A stretch of DNA of 64,000 nt, taken from the NCBI GenBank assembly GCA_947095535.1, contig OX352772.1:220267488-220331487 (forward strand), written 5' to 3'. Made by a program: the position numbers and the translations under genes. The stretch comes from Poecilobothrus nobilitatus. Taxonomy: Eukaryota > Arthropoda > Insecta > Diptera > Dolichopodidae. This document shows positions 44,695 to 54,984 of the stretch, piece after piece; position 1 is the first letter of the stretch, and the number at the start of each line of letters is the position of its first letter. Under the pieces are notes generated by a model, which was not told where the DNA came from, ran no database searches, and saw only the letters and a program-made list of their open reading frames with translations.

Positions 44695-45668
44695 TTCTTT
44701 CTCAATTGTGGAATAATTTTTTCGTGATTATTTAGGGTACGAGAAGCAAAAGAGATAGGGTGCCCATCTTGGGTCAAGACTACTCCTAAAGCAAAATTGC
44801 TAGCATCTGTGACTAATTTAAATTTTTTATTAAAATTTGGGTATCTCAGAACTGGATAATCAGTGATAATCTCTTTTAGTTTCTCAAAAGTATTTATATA
44901 GTTTGGGTCGTTTCTATTTATTCTGCAATCTTTTTTTAAGTATTTGACAATTGGATAGGCGATTTTAGAGTAATCTTTTATAAACTTCCTATAGTATCCA
45001 GTTATACCAAGGAAAGATTTAATTTGTTTTATAGTTGTAGGTAGTATGAGATTTCTAATTGTTTCTATTTTATTCAGATTTGGTTTGATGCCTTGTGGGG
45101 TCAATACGTGTCCAAGATATTCTGTTTCTTTAGATAGGAAATTGCATTTATCAATTTGGATTTTTAATCCCGGTTTTTTTAAAGTATTAAAAATTGTTCT
45201 CAAATTGGTTAAATATTCTTCTAAGGATGTACTGAAAATAAGGATATCATCTAAATAAACAACGTAGATTTTGTTGATAAATTCTTTTAAAACTGAATTC
45301 ATCAATCTTTGAAATGTGGCTGGGGAGTTCTTAAGAACAAAGGGCATTCTGGCAAACTCAAAATGGCCAAATGAAGTGGAAAATGCTGTCTTTTTTCTGT
45401 CTTCAGGCTTAACTAAGATTTGATGAAATCCCTTAGCCAAGTCGAAAGTCGTAAAGTATTGTGATTTTCCCAATTTGTCTAATATCGTTTCAATATTAGG
45501 AATTGGAAATTTATCACTTACGGTGACTTCATTCAGTTTCCTATAATCTATTACGATTCTCCATTTTTGTTGACCTGAATTGTCCTTTTTCTTAGGAACA
45601 ATCCAAAATGGACTGTTATAAGCAGAGTTGCTCTCAGTAATAATCCCATGATCCATCATTTCTTTCAT
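44688..45668 (-). CDS. pol: Errantivirus reverse transcriptase and start of RNase H
   Basis: A 326-codon open frame. It has [35 protein letters not shown] (first catalytic Asp), [24 protein letters not shown] (catalytic pair), [13 protein letters not shown], and [19 protein letters not shown], the standard Ty3/gypsy order. RNase H then begins with [17 protein letters not shown] and SFASRTLN. The frame shifts at about 44690, where the next block starts. The true start lies upstream; the Met is only the first in this frame. The sequence looks functional over this stretch. Confidence 0.85.
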   Translation of the reverse strand: MKEMMDHGIITESNSAYNSPFWIVPKKKDNSGQQKWRIVIDYRKLNEVTVSDKFPIPNIETILDKLGKSQYFTTFDLAKGFHQILVKPEDRKKTAFSTSFGHFEFARMPFVLKNSPATFQRLMNSVLKEFINKIYVVYLDDILIFSTSLEEYLTNLRTIFNTLKKPGLKIQIDKCNFLSKETEYLGHVLTPQGIKPNLNKIETIRNLILPTTIKQIKSFLGITGYYRKFIKDYSKIAYPIVKYLKKDCRINRNDPNYINTFEKLKEIITDYPVLRYPNFNKKFKLVTDASNFALGVVLTQDGHPISFASRTLNNHEKIIPQLRKNC

Positions 45669-45699
45669 TTGACGCTCAATTTCTAGCTCATGAATTTTT

Positions 45700-46320
45700 G
45701 GATAGCGATATATTTTCAGTATATGGGGTTTTTTGAATTTGTTATTATCTCATGTTGTATTTCATGAGTAAAAGATAGTGAATCCCCCTCTATAAAAAAT
45801 AGATTTTCATATTCTTTTAAAAGTTCAGTGATTTTTATTTTTCCCTCGTCATTTTTCCGAGGTTTATTTTGTAGTATAAGTGATCATCAATTGGTTCAAG
45901 TGTATTAATATGAGAAATATCGAATGGATAACTATGATCAATAAAAAATATTTTATTCCCTTTTACTTCGACGTATTTATGCTCTAAATTAATTTTCGTT
46001 TTGAACGGCATTAAAACATTTGCCCTATAATGGCGTCGTAATTTCTACCAATTAATTCTACTACTTTCCAAGAAATAGTTCCAGAAATATTGAACTGTTT
46101 TGGTATGGGGGTAACTATTTTATTCGTTACTTTATTTGTATCATTTATTGTACTATTAAGCATAGGTTTGTCGAATTTTCTTCATTAAAGTTTTTTAAAA
46201 TATTTGGTCTTATAACACTTGTTGTAGAACCAATATCAACTAGACATTTAATTAGTTGATTTTCGATATTTAAAGAAATTATGGGGAGGTTGAATTCCGA
46301 GGCTCGCCTTAAAAATTTAC
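45700..46320 (-). pseudogene. pol: Errantivirus protease region
   Basis: Minus-strand reading around 46200-46270 gives CLVDIGSTTSVIRP, where the aspartic protease signature D-T-G has become D-I-G. The rest of the protease to the RT start (45700-46190) is spread over frames with several stops. The protease cuts the polyprotein; the Thr-to-Ile change in its active site should impair it. Confidence 0.55.
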
Positions 46321-47380
46321 GGTATTATACTGTAAATTTCCGATTTCTATCGGATGTGGCCTATCACTGCAATAATTACTATTTCGTCGATCATTAAAAT
46401 TAATTCTTTGTCTAGTTTGTCCAGAATTACTATAAAAATTGTTAGGTGTTCTATAATTATTTGAACTCTTATTAAAATACCTACTTTGGTTTGCGTTACT
46501 GTTATGTTTGGGAAAATTCCTAGAATTTTGGCTAATTTTAGTTGAATTATTGTTTACTGATAAATTGTTATTATTGTTGTATTTATTATTATTATTTTTA
46601 TTATAATTACTATTTCCTAAAAGATTGGGATTTAGTTGAGTTGGTTTTTGAAAAATTTTATTATTGTTATATTTATTATTATTAATTTTGCTATGGTTAA
46701 TATCTATTGTTAACATTATCTAAAAGTTTTAACTTAGCGTACTTATTATAAATTTCTATCATATTTGAATTTTCAGGAATGTGAGCTATTATATTGCCAT
46801 CTATTTTTTCTATCAAAATTTCAAATAAATCTCTACTAATATTTTCCGGTTTAAAAATTTCCGGTTTCCTAACATCAAGATCATATAATTCATTTAATTG
46901 GTAATTAACACTAATAAATTCATCAAACAATTCTCTTAAATTACGTACCTTAATAAATCTGCAATAATTAAATAACTCAAAATAGCTTTTATGTGGTTAG
47001 AAGTGTTGTTTCAGTTTCGTTTTTACATCTTTCCATGAAGGCTCGTCTCCCAATTGTCTAATACATTGCTCAGCTTCATTTTCAAGTTTTTGGTTTAATA
47101 TTATTTGGTGACAATATTGTAGCAGTTTTAGTTGTTTCCACATAACTCTCTTGAATTTTCTACAGATTTTATGAATGATGTTAAACTATGTTCATTATTA
47201 CCAGAAAATATTTTTAGATGGCGAAATTGACTAATAATATTATCAGTACTTAAATTAAATGCATTTTGTTGACTTGCTTGTGGTTGTTGTTGTAGGTTTA
47301 TTCGTCCTTCCTGTTGAATTACAACTCTGGAGAGTTCATCAATTTGATTTCTTAATTCATCGATTGTACTGTTTCACTGT
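46309..47380 (-). pseudogene. gag: Errantivirus gag, decayed
   Basis: The N-terminal part at about 47180-47380 reads as a helical, Gln-rich segment followed by a capsid-like start (FSGNNEHSLTSFIK). Several shifts and stops follow. 46697-46930 gives LYDLDVRKPEIF and further capsid-like sequence. 46309-46716 is an Asn-rich tail (NNNKYNNNN) that ends NLQYNTVNF. Structural proteins of errantiviruses form the particle. A triple TTTCACTGTTTCTTAAA repeat at 47372-47432 disrupts the start region. Gag is clearly non-functional. Confidence 0.6.
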
Positions 47381-48086
47381 TTCTTAAAAGCTTTCACTGT
47401 TTCTTAAATTTCACTGTTTCTTAAAAGCTTTTGTTTCACAATATTATTAGTACTAGTGTCAATGTTTAGAATTTTTGTTATAAAGCTTGGTTGTATTTAT
47501 TTTATTAAACTTAAAATTTATTTTATTTATTTATTATTTTAGTTCGATTTAACTAAATTTTAGATATTAAATTAGATTTTTTTTATTTTTTTATTTATTC
47601 TTCTTTTTTTTTTTATTTAATTGATTTTATCAACTATTTTTATTTAAAAGTTTATTAATTTTATAGTCTTACCAAATTAAAATGTCACTTAATTTACTTA
47701 CATTAATCGATATTATAATTTAGGAATTAAAATTGTTAAATAATTGTTATCAAAATAATTGTATTAAAAATAGTTTAAATCACTTAGTGTTATTATTAAA
47801 AGTTGTACTAAAATTATTTTACTTTTTTTTTTCAATTATAAAAAAAGGTCTCTTAATTTTTAACTTATTGATAAAATTTATTATTTATAATTTCTTTTCA
47901 GGTCACTTTTTTTTTTTTTTTTATTAAATAACTTGTAACTATTTTTATTATTATTAAAAATAACCACGTAGGGTGGGCGGGTGTTTATTTGGAAGGAATT
48001 TTGGAATATTTAAAAAAAAAATTTCACTTATTAAACTTTCTCAAAAAATAAAGGTTCAAAATTTAATCTTCGGATTAAATTTTCCG

Positions 48087-48097
48087 CGACTGCGCCA
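48087..48097 (-). promoter_or_regulatory. Primer-binding site, tRNA-Ser type
   Basis: TGGCGCAGTCG on the minus strand, directly next to the 5' LTR. This is the sequence used by 17.6/297-type errantiviruses for tRNA-Ser priming. It fixes the orientation of the element. Confidence 0.8.
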
Positions 48098-48430
48098 GTT
48101 ATGTTTTTTTATAGAAATTAAACAACCTAATTGTTTTATTCTGGTCTTAAGACTGATTTATTTTATATATTTAATTTACTTTCATAAAAATTTTCAAATT
48201 ACATTTATTGTCAACATAAGCATTTCTTAACATAAAAAAGTAACATTACTTAATACTAATTTTCGAAATGCTTATGGATTTGTTGTTATTACAAATTTAT
48301 TAATTAAAAGATAGTAAGGAAATGCTATATTGCATTTCATGTTTTCAATTAATTTATTTATCAAAAGGTGAATGAGTTTTACATAATTTTAAATTAATCA
48401 AGGTTAATTGCTAATGTATATAATATAACT
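48098..48430 (-). repeat. Errantivirus 5' LTR
   Basis: About 333 bp matching 34731-35080. Minus-strand start AGTTAT and end ATAACT form a 6-bp inverted terminal repeat. The primer-binding site follows directly. It should hold the promoter for element RNA, but no motif was identified with confidence. Confidence 0.85.
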
Positions 48431-49063
48431 CGCGTGCCAGCAAAATTTTGAAGTGTGCCACGTAATTGTGGTCTCCGCTCTAAACCATACTCTACAAGAG
48501 CATTATATATATTAGTTTATGAGTGATAAGGATTAAAGAATGTGGATCATGAAACAATATTTGTTCTTTTGGAACATCATTTTCGACTTTTGTAGACTTA
48601 TACGTATTTTCGATATTTTGATTATTATTGTTATAATCATTTAAACTAATAGATTGCACAGTATCTTTGTCTTGTAAATCAGAAGATCTAAATTTACTAC
48701 TTTCCTTGGATTATGTTTTCAGTCATTTAGCAAACTACTAGGACATCGACTTACATTGTTTTTTTTGTGTTTACTTATTGTTCTTCTTTGTGCTACTGAT
48801 AATTCTTTTATACAAATTTGACTAGGATGAAATAAAAATAATAAACTAAAAAACTATTTTATCACAGGAACTGGATATATCGAACAAAAATTCAAAATTA
48901 TATTATGTTCTATAAGTTTTATGTTTAAAAGTTTTTATATGATGTATATAAGAACATTTACCTGTTCATTTTAATACTTTCTCGTAAATTCAAATGTTAT
49001 TTAGTTTTGATTTAAAATACCAATCGTGTAGTCAATCTTTAAATAAATTACTTATAATACTTT
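48431..49063. other. Spacer between errantivirus and element F, no gene seen
   Basis: AT-rich sequence with no recognisable domain. It begins CGCGTGCC directly outside the errantivirus 5' LTR. Confidence 0.5.
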
Positions 49064-49252
49064 TGTAAATGATAATGTTAGATTGGTCACCCTATATTTG
49101 TGGATCATAATGAATATCATACATAATTAACTGTAATACACTGCTTTGTTAAATTATAAAACTTAGGTTAAGAATTTGAATTATAATGTTGAATAAGGTT
49201 TCAATTTGGTAGTGGATCTCCTAAAATGCACTTGTTTATTTATTAATTAACA
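49064..49252 (+). repeat. Element F 5' LTR
   Basis: 189 bp, TG...CA. Aligned without gaps to the 3' LTR, I counted about 21 mismatches by eye, roughly 11 percent. Confidence 0.85.
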
Positions 49253-49424
49253 TTGGCGACAAGAATGGAATAAAAACACGTGTTTGCGCAGTTCATGAAA
49301 ATTTTTGTTAATAAAAAAAAAATAAAAATCCGAGATCATCGTCTAGAATAGAACTTTTTTTTTCTTTACAAGAAATATCAGTATTGTATAAGGTATTGGT
49401 TTAGCTTGTGTTAATCATTAAATC

Positions 49425-49715
49425 ATGGGATTGATTGGAAATTTGGAAGTGTTTATGGCCGGCGAGGACTTCAACATGTATATTAAGAGGTTCAAACAAC
49501 TAGTAAAAATAAATAAAATTAAGGTGGAGAAAGAAAAGTCACTACAGTTAACTTTAGGAGGCAGTGATTTAGTAAAGGCCGCGGTAAATTTAGCACATCT
49601 AACTGAGTCAGAAGATTGCAGTATTTCCGAATTACTAATGTTGTTAAGTAAGCATTTTGTTCCTAAAATACATAAAAGAACGGAGCGGTTAAAATGTTAT
49701 TCCGGAAACCAGTAA
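49425..49715 (+). pseudogene. gag: Element F gag, N-terminal part
   Basis: 96 codons from ATG 49425: MGLIGNLEVFMAGEDFNMYI followed by KRFKQLVKINKI, LTLGGSDLVKAAVNL and FVPKIHKRTERLKCYSG, a Ty3/gypsy capsid start. It stops at 49715. Further on, around 50030-50075, a zinc-knuckle trace (WQCFRCKNKG) is visible in another frame. The protein would form the particle core. Confidence 0.65.
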
Positions 49716-50345
49716 ATTGGGGAAAGTATAAGTATAAGAGCTTTCTGTAAAAGGCAATTTCGGAAAATTTTTAGATGAAGCACTGTGTGATAAACTAATA
49801 ACAGGTGTTTCGTGTGATGGTTAAAAACAGAAAGTATTAACAGAACCAGATAATAAAAAAATGTTAGAAATATGCTGAGTTATGAACTTTATCAAATATT
49901 AATAATATTTGATTCGGACAAATTAAATAAAATTAATAAAAATGTTCCTGGTTCATCTAATAAAAATGGTAAAAAATATTTCGACAAAAACTTTACGAGT
50001 GAAGTAGGCGATGTGAAAATAGTCATCCTTTTAAACCGTGTCGAGTTATAAATTGGCAATGTTTTAGATGTAAAAATAAGGGAATTATGTTAATAAAAAT
50101 ATTACGTAAGTTTAATTCAAATATATTTTTCTTTTTAGAAAAACCAATAGCTATTAATGGTTGTTTTGAAACAAGTGTAAGTTATTAAGGAAGAAGGTAC
50201 GTATTAAAAATTTTAGTGGTTAAAACTCCTCCTTTAGAAAGATCAATTTTAGGTAGAGACGCTTTAGACATCTTGGTTCCAGATTGGAGAAAAATTTTTA
50301 GTAAAAACTTGCAAGAACACAGTAAGTGCTATTAGTAATCATTTA

Positions 50346-51155
50346 GTGAAAAGTAATACAAAATTAAGTTACAAAAAAGATGAAGGTAAAAAAAATTTAA
50401 ATTTCGCGAATTTTTTGATTGATGCTAATATGGATGGTAATAAAATCATTAAAGAAACAAACTTAAAATATCACAGAATTAAAAATCTTTCTGTTAAATC
50501 TTCACGTTGGGTGTCATTTCTATTCGCAGTTCCCAAAGCGAATGGAGAAATTAGGTTGTGTGTAAACTTAAAAAAAACTTTAAATCCTTTAATTAACATA
50601 AATCAATATCCGTTTCCATTACCAGAGGATTTTCTTGCCAGTTTAGCAAATAATAAATATTTTTGTGTACTGAATTGTGTTGATGCTTCTCTTCAAGTAC
50701 CGGTGTCTGAAAAATCACAAGAATTTCTCACCGTCAATACACACTTTATTTAGGTACACTAGACTTGTTTTTGGATTAAGTAGTAGTCCTGCGATTTGGC
50801 AATCCATTATCGACAGAATTTTCTTGCAACGAAACCAGTACCTTACCTAGATGATATCTTAATAGGGGGTGTAACATGTAACGAATGTTTAGACAACTTA
50901 TTTAAAGTTTTAGATAGATTGAATCGATACAGAGTACGTATTAATTTAAAAAAATGTAAATTTATATTAAAAAGCGTTAAATATTTAGGTCATACTATCA
51001 AAGAAAATAGCTTAAGCCTTAATAATGATAAGCTTGAAGCAATTGAAAGAGTACCTGAGCCAAAAAATATTACAAAGCTGCAATCGTATTTGGGGCTTGT
51101 AAATTATTATTGCCATTTTATCCGTAATGCATCAGCGGAGCTATATGACTTATAA
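50346..51155 (+). pseudogene. pol: Element F reverse transcriptase
   Basis: 50346-50753 gives SSRWVSFLFAVPKANGEIRL, CVNLKKTLNPLI, INQYPFPLPEDFL and FCVLNCVDASLQVPV (motif A region, with the catalytic Asp in VDAS). After a shift, 50796-51155 gives PYLDDILIGG (catalytic pair) and KYLGHTIKENSLSL, LQSYLGLVNYYCHFIRNAS. At least one frameshift and a missing segment near 50755-50795. Upstream, a protease trace lies around 50230 (RSILGRDALDILV follows it in relatives). Confidence 0.7.
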
Positions 51156-51245
51156 TTTAGGGAGCTATATAATTTATTAAAAAAAAATTCTTTCTTCAAA
51201 TAGACAAATCTTAAAAAAAATTGTTTTGGAAAAAGTAAAAAATTA

Positions 51246-51812
51246 TTGAAAGTGAATCATATTTTGGAGTTATACGATCCAAAAAAGAAACGATTGTGCG
51301 GGCAACTGACGCCAGCCCTTTTGGAATTGGAGCTGTCTTCTTACATAGTATCAAACCCTAAAAAAAATTGGAGCCAGCTTCATCGTGAGGCGTACACTAT
51401 AGTTTTCGCCGTCAAATATTTTCATAAATATTTGTACGGAAAGGAATTTGTTCTATGTACAGATAATCAAGTCTTAACGGAAATTTTTAGCCCCAATAAA
51501 AGTAATTCGGCGGTTGCAGTTGCAAGATTGCAAAGATATGCAGTAATACTTAGTATGTATACTTATCGTATGGTGCATACAAAATCCAAGTCAATGTATC
51601 ACGTAGATACCTTATCTAGGCTACCTTTACCAATTATAGAAGAGAATGTAGAGGGTAATATGGTTAAATTCCTTGAATTCAAAAATGATCTTCCTGTTGA
51701 TCTTGCAACGGTAAGGAAAGGAACTATACAAGATGAATCGTTAAACAAAATTGTTTTATTTTTAAAGGAAGGGTGGCGAAGAGATTTTCAGATAAATTTA
51801 AACCCTTTTTGA
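51246..51812 (+). pseudogene. pol: Element F RNase H
   Basis: After a frame break near 51300 (TDASPFGIGAV is readable in an alternative frame at about 51305-51340), the open frame runs KKNWSQLHREAYTIVFAVKY, FHKYLYGKEFVLCTDNQVL and ARLQRYAVILSMYTYRMV, then HVDTLSRLPLP. This is the standard RNase H order, followed by the integrase linker. Confidence 0.7.
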
Positions 51813-51860
51813 ATGTAAAGTTTAGTAATTCCCGTTAATTTACAAAAAAAAGCGCTTACA

Positions 51861-52395
51861 ATGCTTCATGATACTCATATTGGAGAAAATAAAATAGTTC
51901 AATTAATGAGATGTTATATCTGGTGGTCGGGTGTTGAACAAGATATCAGAAAATTTGTAAACTCTTGCTCGACTTATCAACAAGTGCAAAAGGCCTCAAG
52001 TAAAATATTGGGAACATGGTCTCCAGTTCAACAACCATTTGAAAGAGTTCAAGTATATTTTTTTTCTTTGGAAAACAAAACTTTTTTATTTTAGTAGATT
52101 CCTATAGTAAATATGTTTATATATGTTTATGTTGAGTTATTATTATAACTCAACACGTTATAATAATTTTTGAAAAATTGTTTACGACTTTTGGATTGTT
52201 CTCAGAGATTGTTTCGGACAATGGTCCGCCATTTAATTCACAAGTCTTTTTAAATTTTGGAAAAAAGTATATATTAAAATCAGAAAATCAACTCCATATC
52301 ACCCCCCATGAAATGGATTAGCTGAGCAAAACTTCTTACAAAACAAACAGTAAAAAAATGTTTAAAAAAATGTCACCTATCACCTATAGCCTGCA
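51861..52395 (+). pseudogene. pol: Element F integrase, decayed
   Basis: 51861-52094 reads MLHDTHIGENKIVQLMRCYI, WWSGVEQDIRKFVNSCSTYQ, the zinc domain with one Cys changed to Tyr (CSTYQQVQ). The catalytic core continues in other frames, with VSDNGPPFNSQVF at about 52205-52245 holding the second catalytic Asp. Sequence fades after CTPSEVLFKYKLKLPF near 52440. Confidence 0.65.
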
Positions 52396-52948
52396 CGCCT
52401 TCAGAAGTATTATTTAAATATAAACTTAAACTACCTTTCGATTGTGTTAATAAAAAAGAAAATAGAGTGTATAATAATAATGAAAATAAAAAAAATTGTA
52501 ATAGATATAAGAAAACAAAAAAACATAATGAGGAAACAAAATTTAAAATTCAAAAAAATAAGAGACTAATTAAGAAAATTGTATTTTTTTTAAATAAATT
52601 AAAATGTTTTATATAGTAATGTTTTTAAGAATCAAGTTAAATAGATTAAAGCTAAAATTTTGACAAGAACGATACGTACGAAATAATATAATTTTAAATA
52701 ATAGAAAAATTTAGCTTATATAAACAATTAAAGAAATTTTTATAACATGTTGCAAAGAATCTAAAAAAAAACAAATAAAAATTAAAAAAATTAAAATAAA
52801 AACATATAAAAGAAAAAATAAAAATCATCTAATAGACTGGGATTTCAAATAAATAAATGTAAATTAAAAGAAAATTTAGAGTAATTAATTAAAGCTTAAT
52901 GAAATCTAAAAATAAGGTTAATTTTAAGGTTAATTAATTCTTTTTGTT

Positions 52949-52964
52949 AAAAAAAGAGAGAGAG
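52949..52964 (+). promoter_or_regulatory. Element F polypurine tract
   Basis: An unbroken A/G run, AAAAAAAGAGAGAGAG, ending exactly where the 3' LTR begins with TG. Confidence 0.75.
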
Positions 52965-53153
52965 TGTAAATGATAATGTTAGAATGGTCACCCTATATTT
53001 GTGGATCATAATGAATATCATACATAATCAACTGTAATGCACTCTTTCGTTAAATTATAAGAATTAGGTTAAGCATAAAAATTATAAAGTTGAATAAAGT
53101 TTCAGTTTGATAGTAGATCTCCTAAAATACACTTGTGCATTTATTAAATAACA
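52965..53153 (+). repeat. Element F 3' LTR
   Basis: 189 bp, TG...CA, same length as the 5' LTR. Preceded by a clean polypurine tract at 52949-52964. Confidence 0.85.
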
Positions 53154-53489
53154 ATTTTAAATAAAATAAATTTACAAACTTTCTATAGTTCATATTTTAA
53201 ATTTTAATTTAATGTCATTCGCAATTGACAAATGACAATAAGTGCTTTTTATGGTACGTTTTTTTGTACGTTTTTTCAACAGCGATAAGATTATATATTT
53301 ATATGACGGTCACTAAATGTCGCGATTAAAATGATGACAAATATTTGCTTTGGAATTGAATATGGAAGGATAGGTATTAGTTTAGTTAAGTGTAAATTGA
53401 TACGGTATGGTCAATTATTGAATAATAAAAAAAAATGTCAAAAAAAAATTTAATTCCGGAAAAAAAACTGAAAAAACAAATAATATTTT
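53154..53489. other. AT-rich spacer, no gene seen
   Basis: Lies between element F and the R1-clade fragment. It does not read as a continuation of the polymerase B gene that the R1-clade element interrupts. Confidence 0.45.
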
Positions 53490-53860
53490 GTCAGTATCCA
53501 ACTGATCTCATGGTTTAGTGTATAGTTCGCCTTTACGTCAACTTTGCCTTTGCTAATCAGCGCAAGGCGGGCAGTTTTCCACCATTGACAGAAGGTTCCG
53601 ATAATGAGGCAGGAATTGTACATTCTGAGCAGGAGGTCAGGTCGTGCACGGTACGCAGCATTCAGGGCTTCTGGGGGTATCCCATCGGGTCCGGCACGGT
53701 TACGTGAAGAGTCCACCGCAAATCCCAGCTACTGGGATAATAGTTCCCTGTACTGCTCCCTGATAACGAACAGGTCGGCATTGTGCTCGTGGATTAGCTG
53801 CTGCAGGAAAGAGTCCCACGTCTTGTTCCGATTAACATTCGCTTGCATAATCCGGATCAT
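53490..53860 (-). pseudogene. R1-clade ORF2 with endonuclease-to-RT internal deletion
   Basis: Starts at ATG 53858-53860 with MIRIMQANVNRNKTWDSFL and DLFVIREQYR, the first about 45 residues of the endonuclease (catalytic Glu region). After a TAG near 53730 the same frame runs into RNRAGPDGIPPEALNAAYR and WWKTARLALISKGKVD, the first RT motifs. Hundreds of codons between are missing. The frame dissolves near 53490. Confidence 0.7.
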
Positions 53861-54945
53861 CTAATAAGTAATTGAGTGCTCCCTAAAGCGTTCCTAAACA
53901 CCTCGCATCTCCAAAACCCAGGGATATGGTTTACGCTACCAGAAACGTGGCCCTTCTCAACGAACAGAAAGCATCGTTCGGGGGTTGTACACACTTTCGC
54001 CCGGTGGTCTGGCCCGCCACATCTGAAGCGGAGCCTGCTTCTATTAGGGCCCTTGTGTGTCCCAGCGCGGTGCGGTACCCTAAACACTTATAGCACTTGG
54101 TTGCGGTTGCCCTCTGCCGGACTCTGCAGCTGATTAATCCCACTTTTATATGCTGAGTTTTTATAAGTTATTGCGGGCCCTTTGTCCTTAGGGTCACTAT
54201 TGCCATTTTTCGTGCCCTCCTGTTAAAGCCGGTTACCGAGACTTTGAAACTCGAACCGCTTACCTTTGTCCCCGTGTTCTCAGGGTTAACTTCCCTTCTG
54301 ATAATGCGTAATACTTCAGTATAAGATTTGCCTTGGGCTAGTTTAATCAGGATTGCCTCCCCATTGCTTTTCTTATTTTCCTTGTTTTCTCTCAATAGCG
54401 GGCTGTTGGCTGACCGCTTCTGACTAGGAATGGGAATTCTCTTCGTCATCACACCCATATCTTTCAAGATTGGGGCGGTGACTGTTGTTGGTCCCCGCTT
54501 CGTATTTTGGAAGCCACTATTGCGTCAATAAGTTCATTAATTCGGCCAGCCCGTTCTTCATATCCATCGATATGTTTTTTTACCTACTAGTTGCAGCCCG
54601 CATGCAACCGAATATAGTCTGACAGTTGCGTAGCATCTGCTCCCTCCTTTCTACGTCGTGCTCGACTTGAGGCGTGTTTCTCCGCTTTGGCGAACTCGCT
54701 ACAACCGCCAGAGGCAGTCGATACGCCATTTCTTCGTTCTCTTCAATTCGCGCCTCCTGCGCATTAACCTGGCCACCCATCGAGGCACGCTTGCTAATCT
54801 GCGGCGGAATCCTCATTACCTTTGCATTTCTCCTGAATGGTTCACACACACTATATTGTATTGTGTGTGAACCTATATGGCACAGTCGCGTGAGCGTTGA
54901 TGTAACATCGGGGTTGTCAATAAGGGGAATAGTTCTGTTTTGCAC
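53857..54945 (-). pseudogene. R1-clade ORF1 (gag-like, CCHC zinc knuckles)
   Basis: 54580-54945 and 54168-54467 carry the N-terminal and middle parts (KLAQGKSYTEVLRIIRREVN; SGSSFKVSV). 53931-54143 holds the first knuckle (CYKCLGYR), and 53857-54087 the next two (FRCGGPDHRAKVC; CFLFVEKGHVSGS, with one Cys changed to Phe). Frames shift at least three times. The stop TGA at 53857-53859 overlaps the ORF2 ATG (53858-53860) as ATGA. ORF1 of this clade binds element RNA and directs it to the nucleus. Confidence 0.7.
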
Positions 54946-54984
54946 TTTGTCGAGACAACCCAGCGCTGTTTGGCAAGCTCCAGT

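Larger units (their letters stand above)
34731..48430 (-). mobile_element. Errantivirus (Ty3/gypsy with env), both LTRs, carrying a nested LINE
   Basis: Minus-strand order from 48430: 5' LTR, primer site, leader (about 47440-48086, no gene), gag, protease, RT, RNase H, integrase, env, 3' region, polypurine tract, 3' LTR. LTRs starting AGTTAT and a tRNA-Ser-type primer site are typical of the gypsy/17.6/297 group. LINE E sits between env and the 3' LTR. Pol is fairly well preserved; gag and env are degraded. No matching target duplication was found outside the LTRs. Confidence 0.85.
49064..53153 (+). mobile_element. Ty3/gypsy retrotransposon F, 4.1 kb, two 189-bp LTRs
   Basis: Complete in outline: 5' LTR (49064-49252), primer site from about 49254 (TGGCGACAAGAATGG), gag, protease/RT, RNase H, integrase, a degraded 3' part (about 52400-52948, no gene), polypurine tract, 3' LTR. 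Flanking ACTTT and ATTTT may be a mutated 5-bp target duplication. No env. All genes are broken. Confidence 0.85.

Noticed and set aside
47733..48230. Plus-strand frames near the errantivirus 5' LTR
   Set aside because: They cover the antisense of the leader and LTR and have no domain.
53604..54133. Plus-strand frames in the GC-rich island
   Set aside because: Shadows of the minus-strand R1-clade ORF1 and ORF2, where the motifs are readable.
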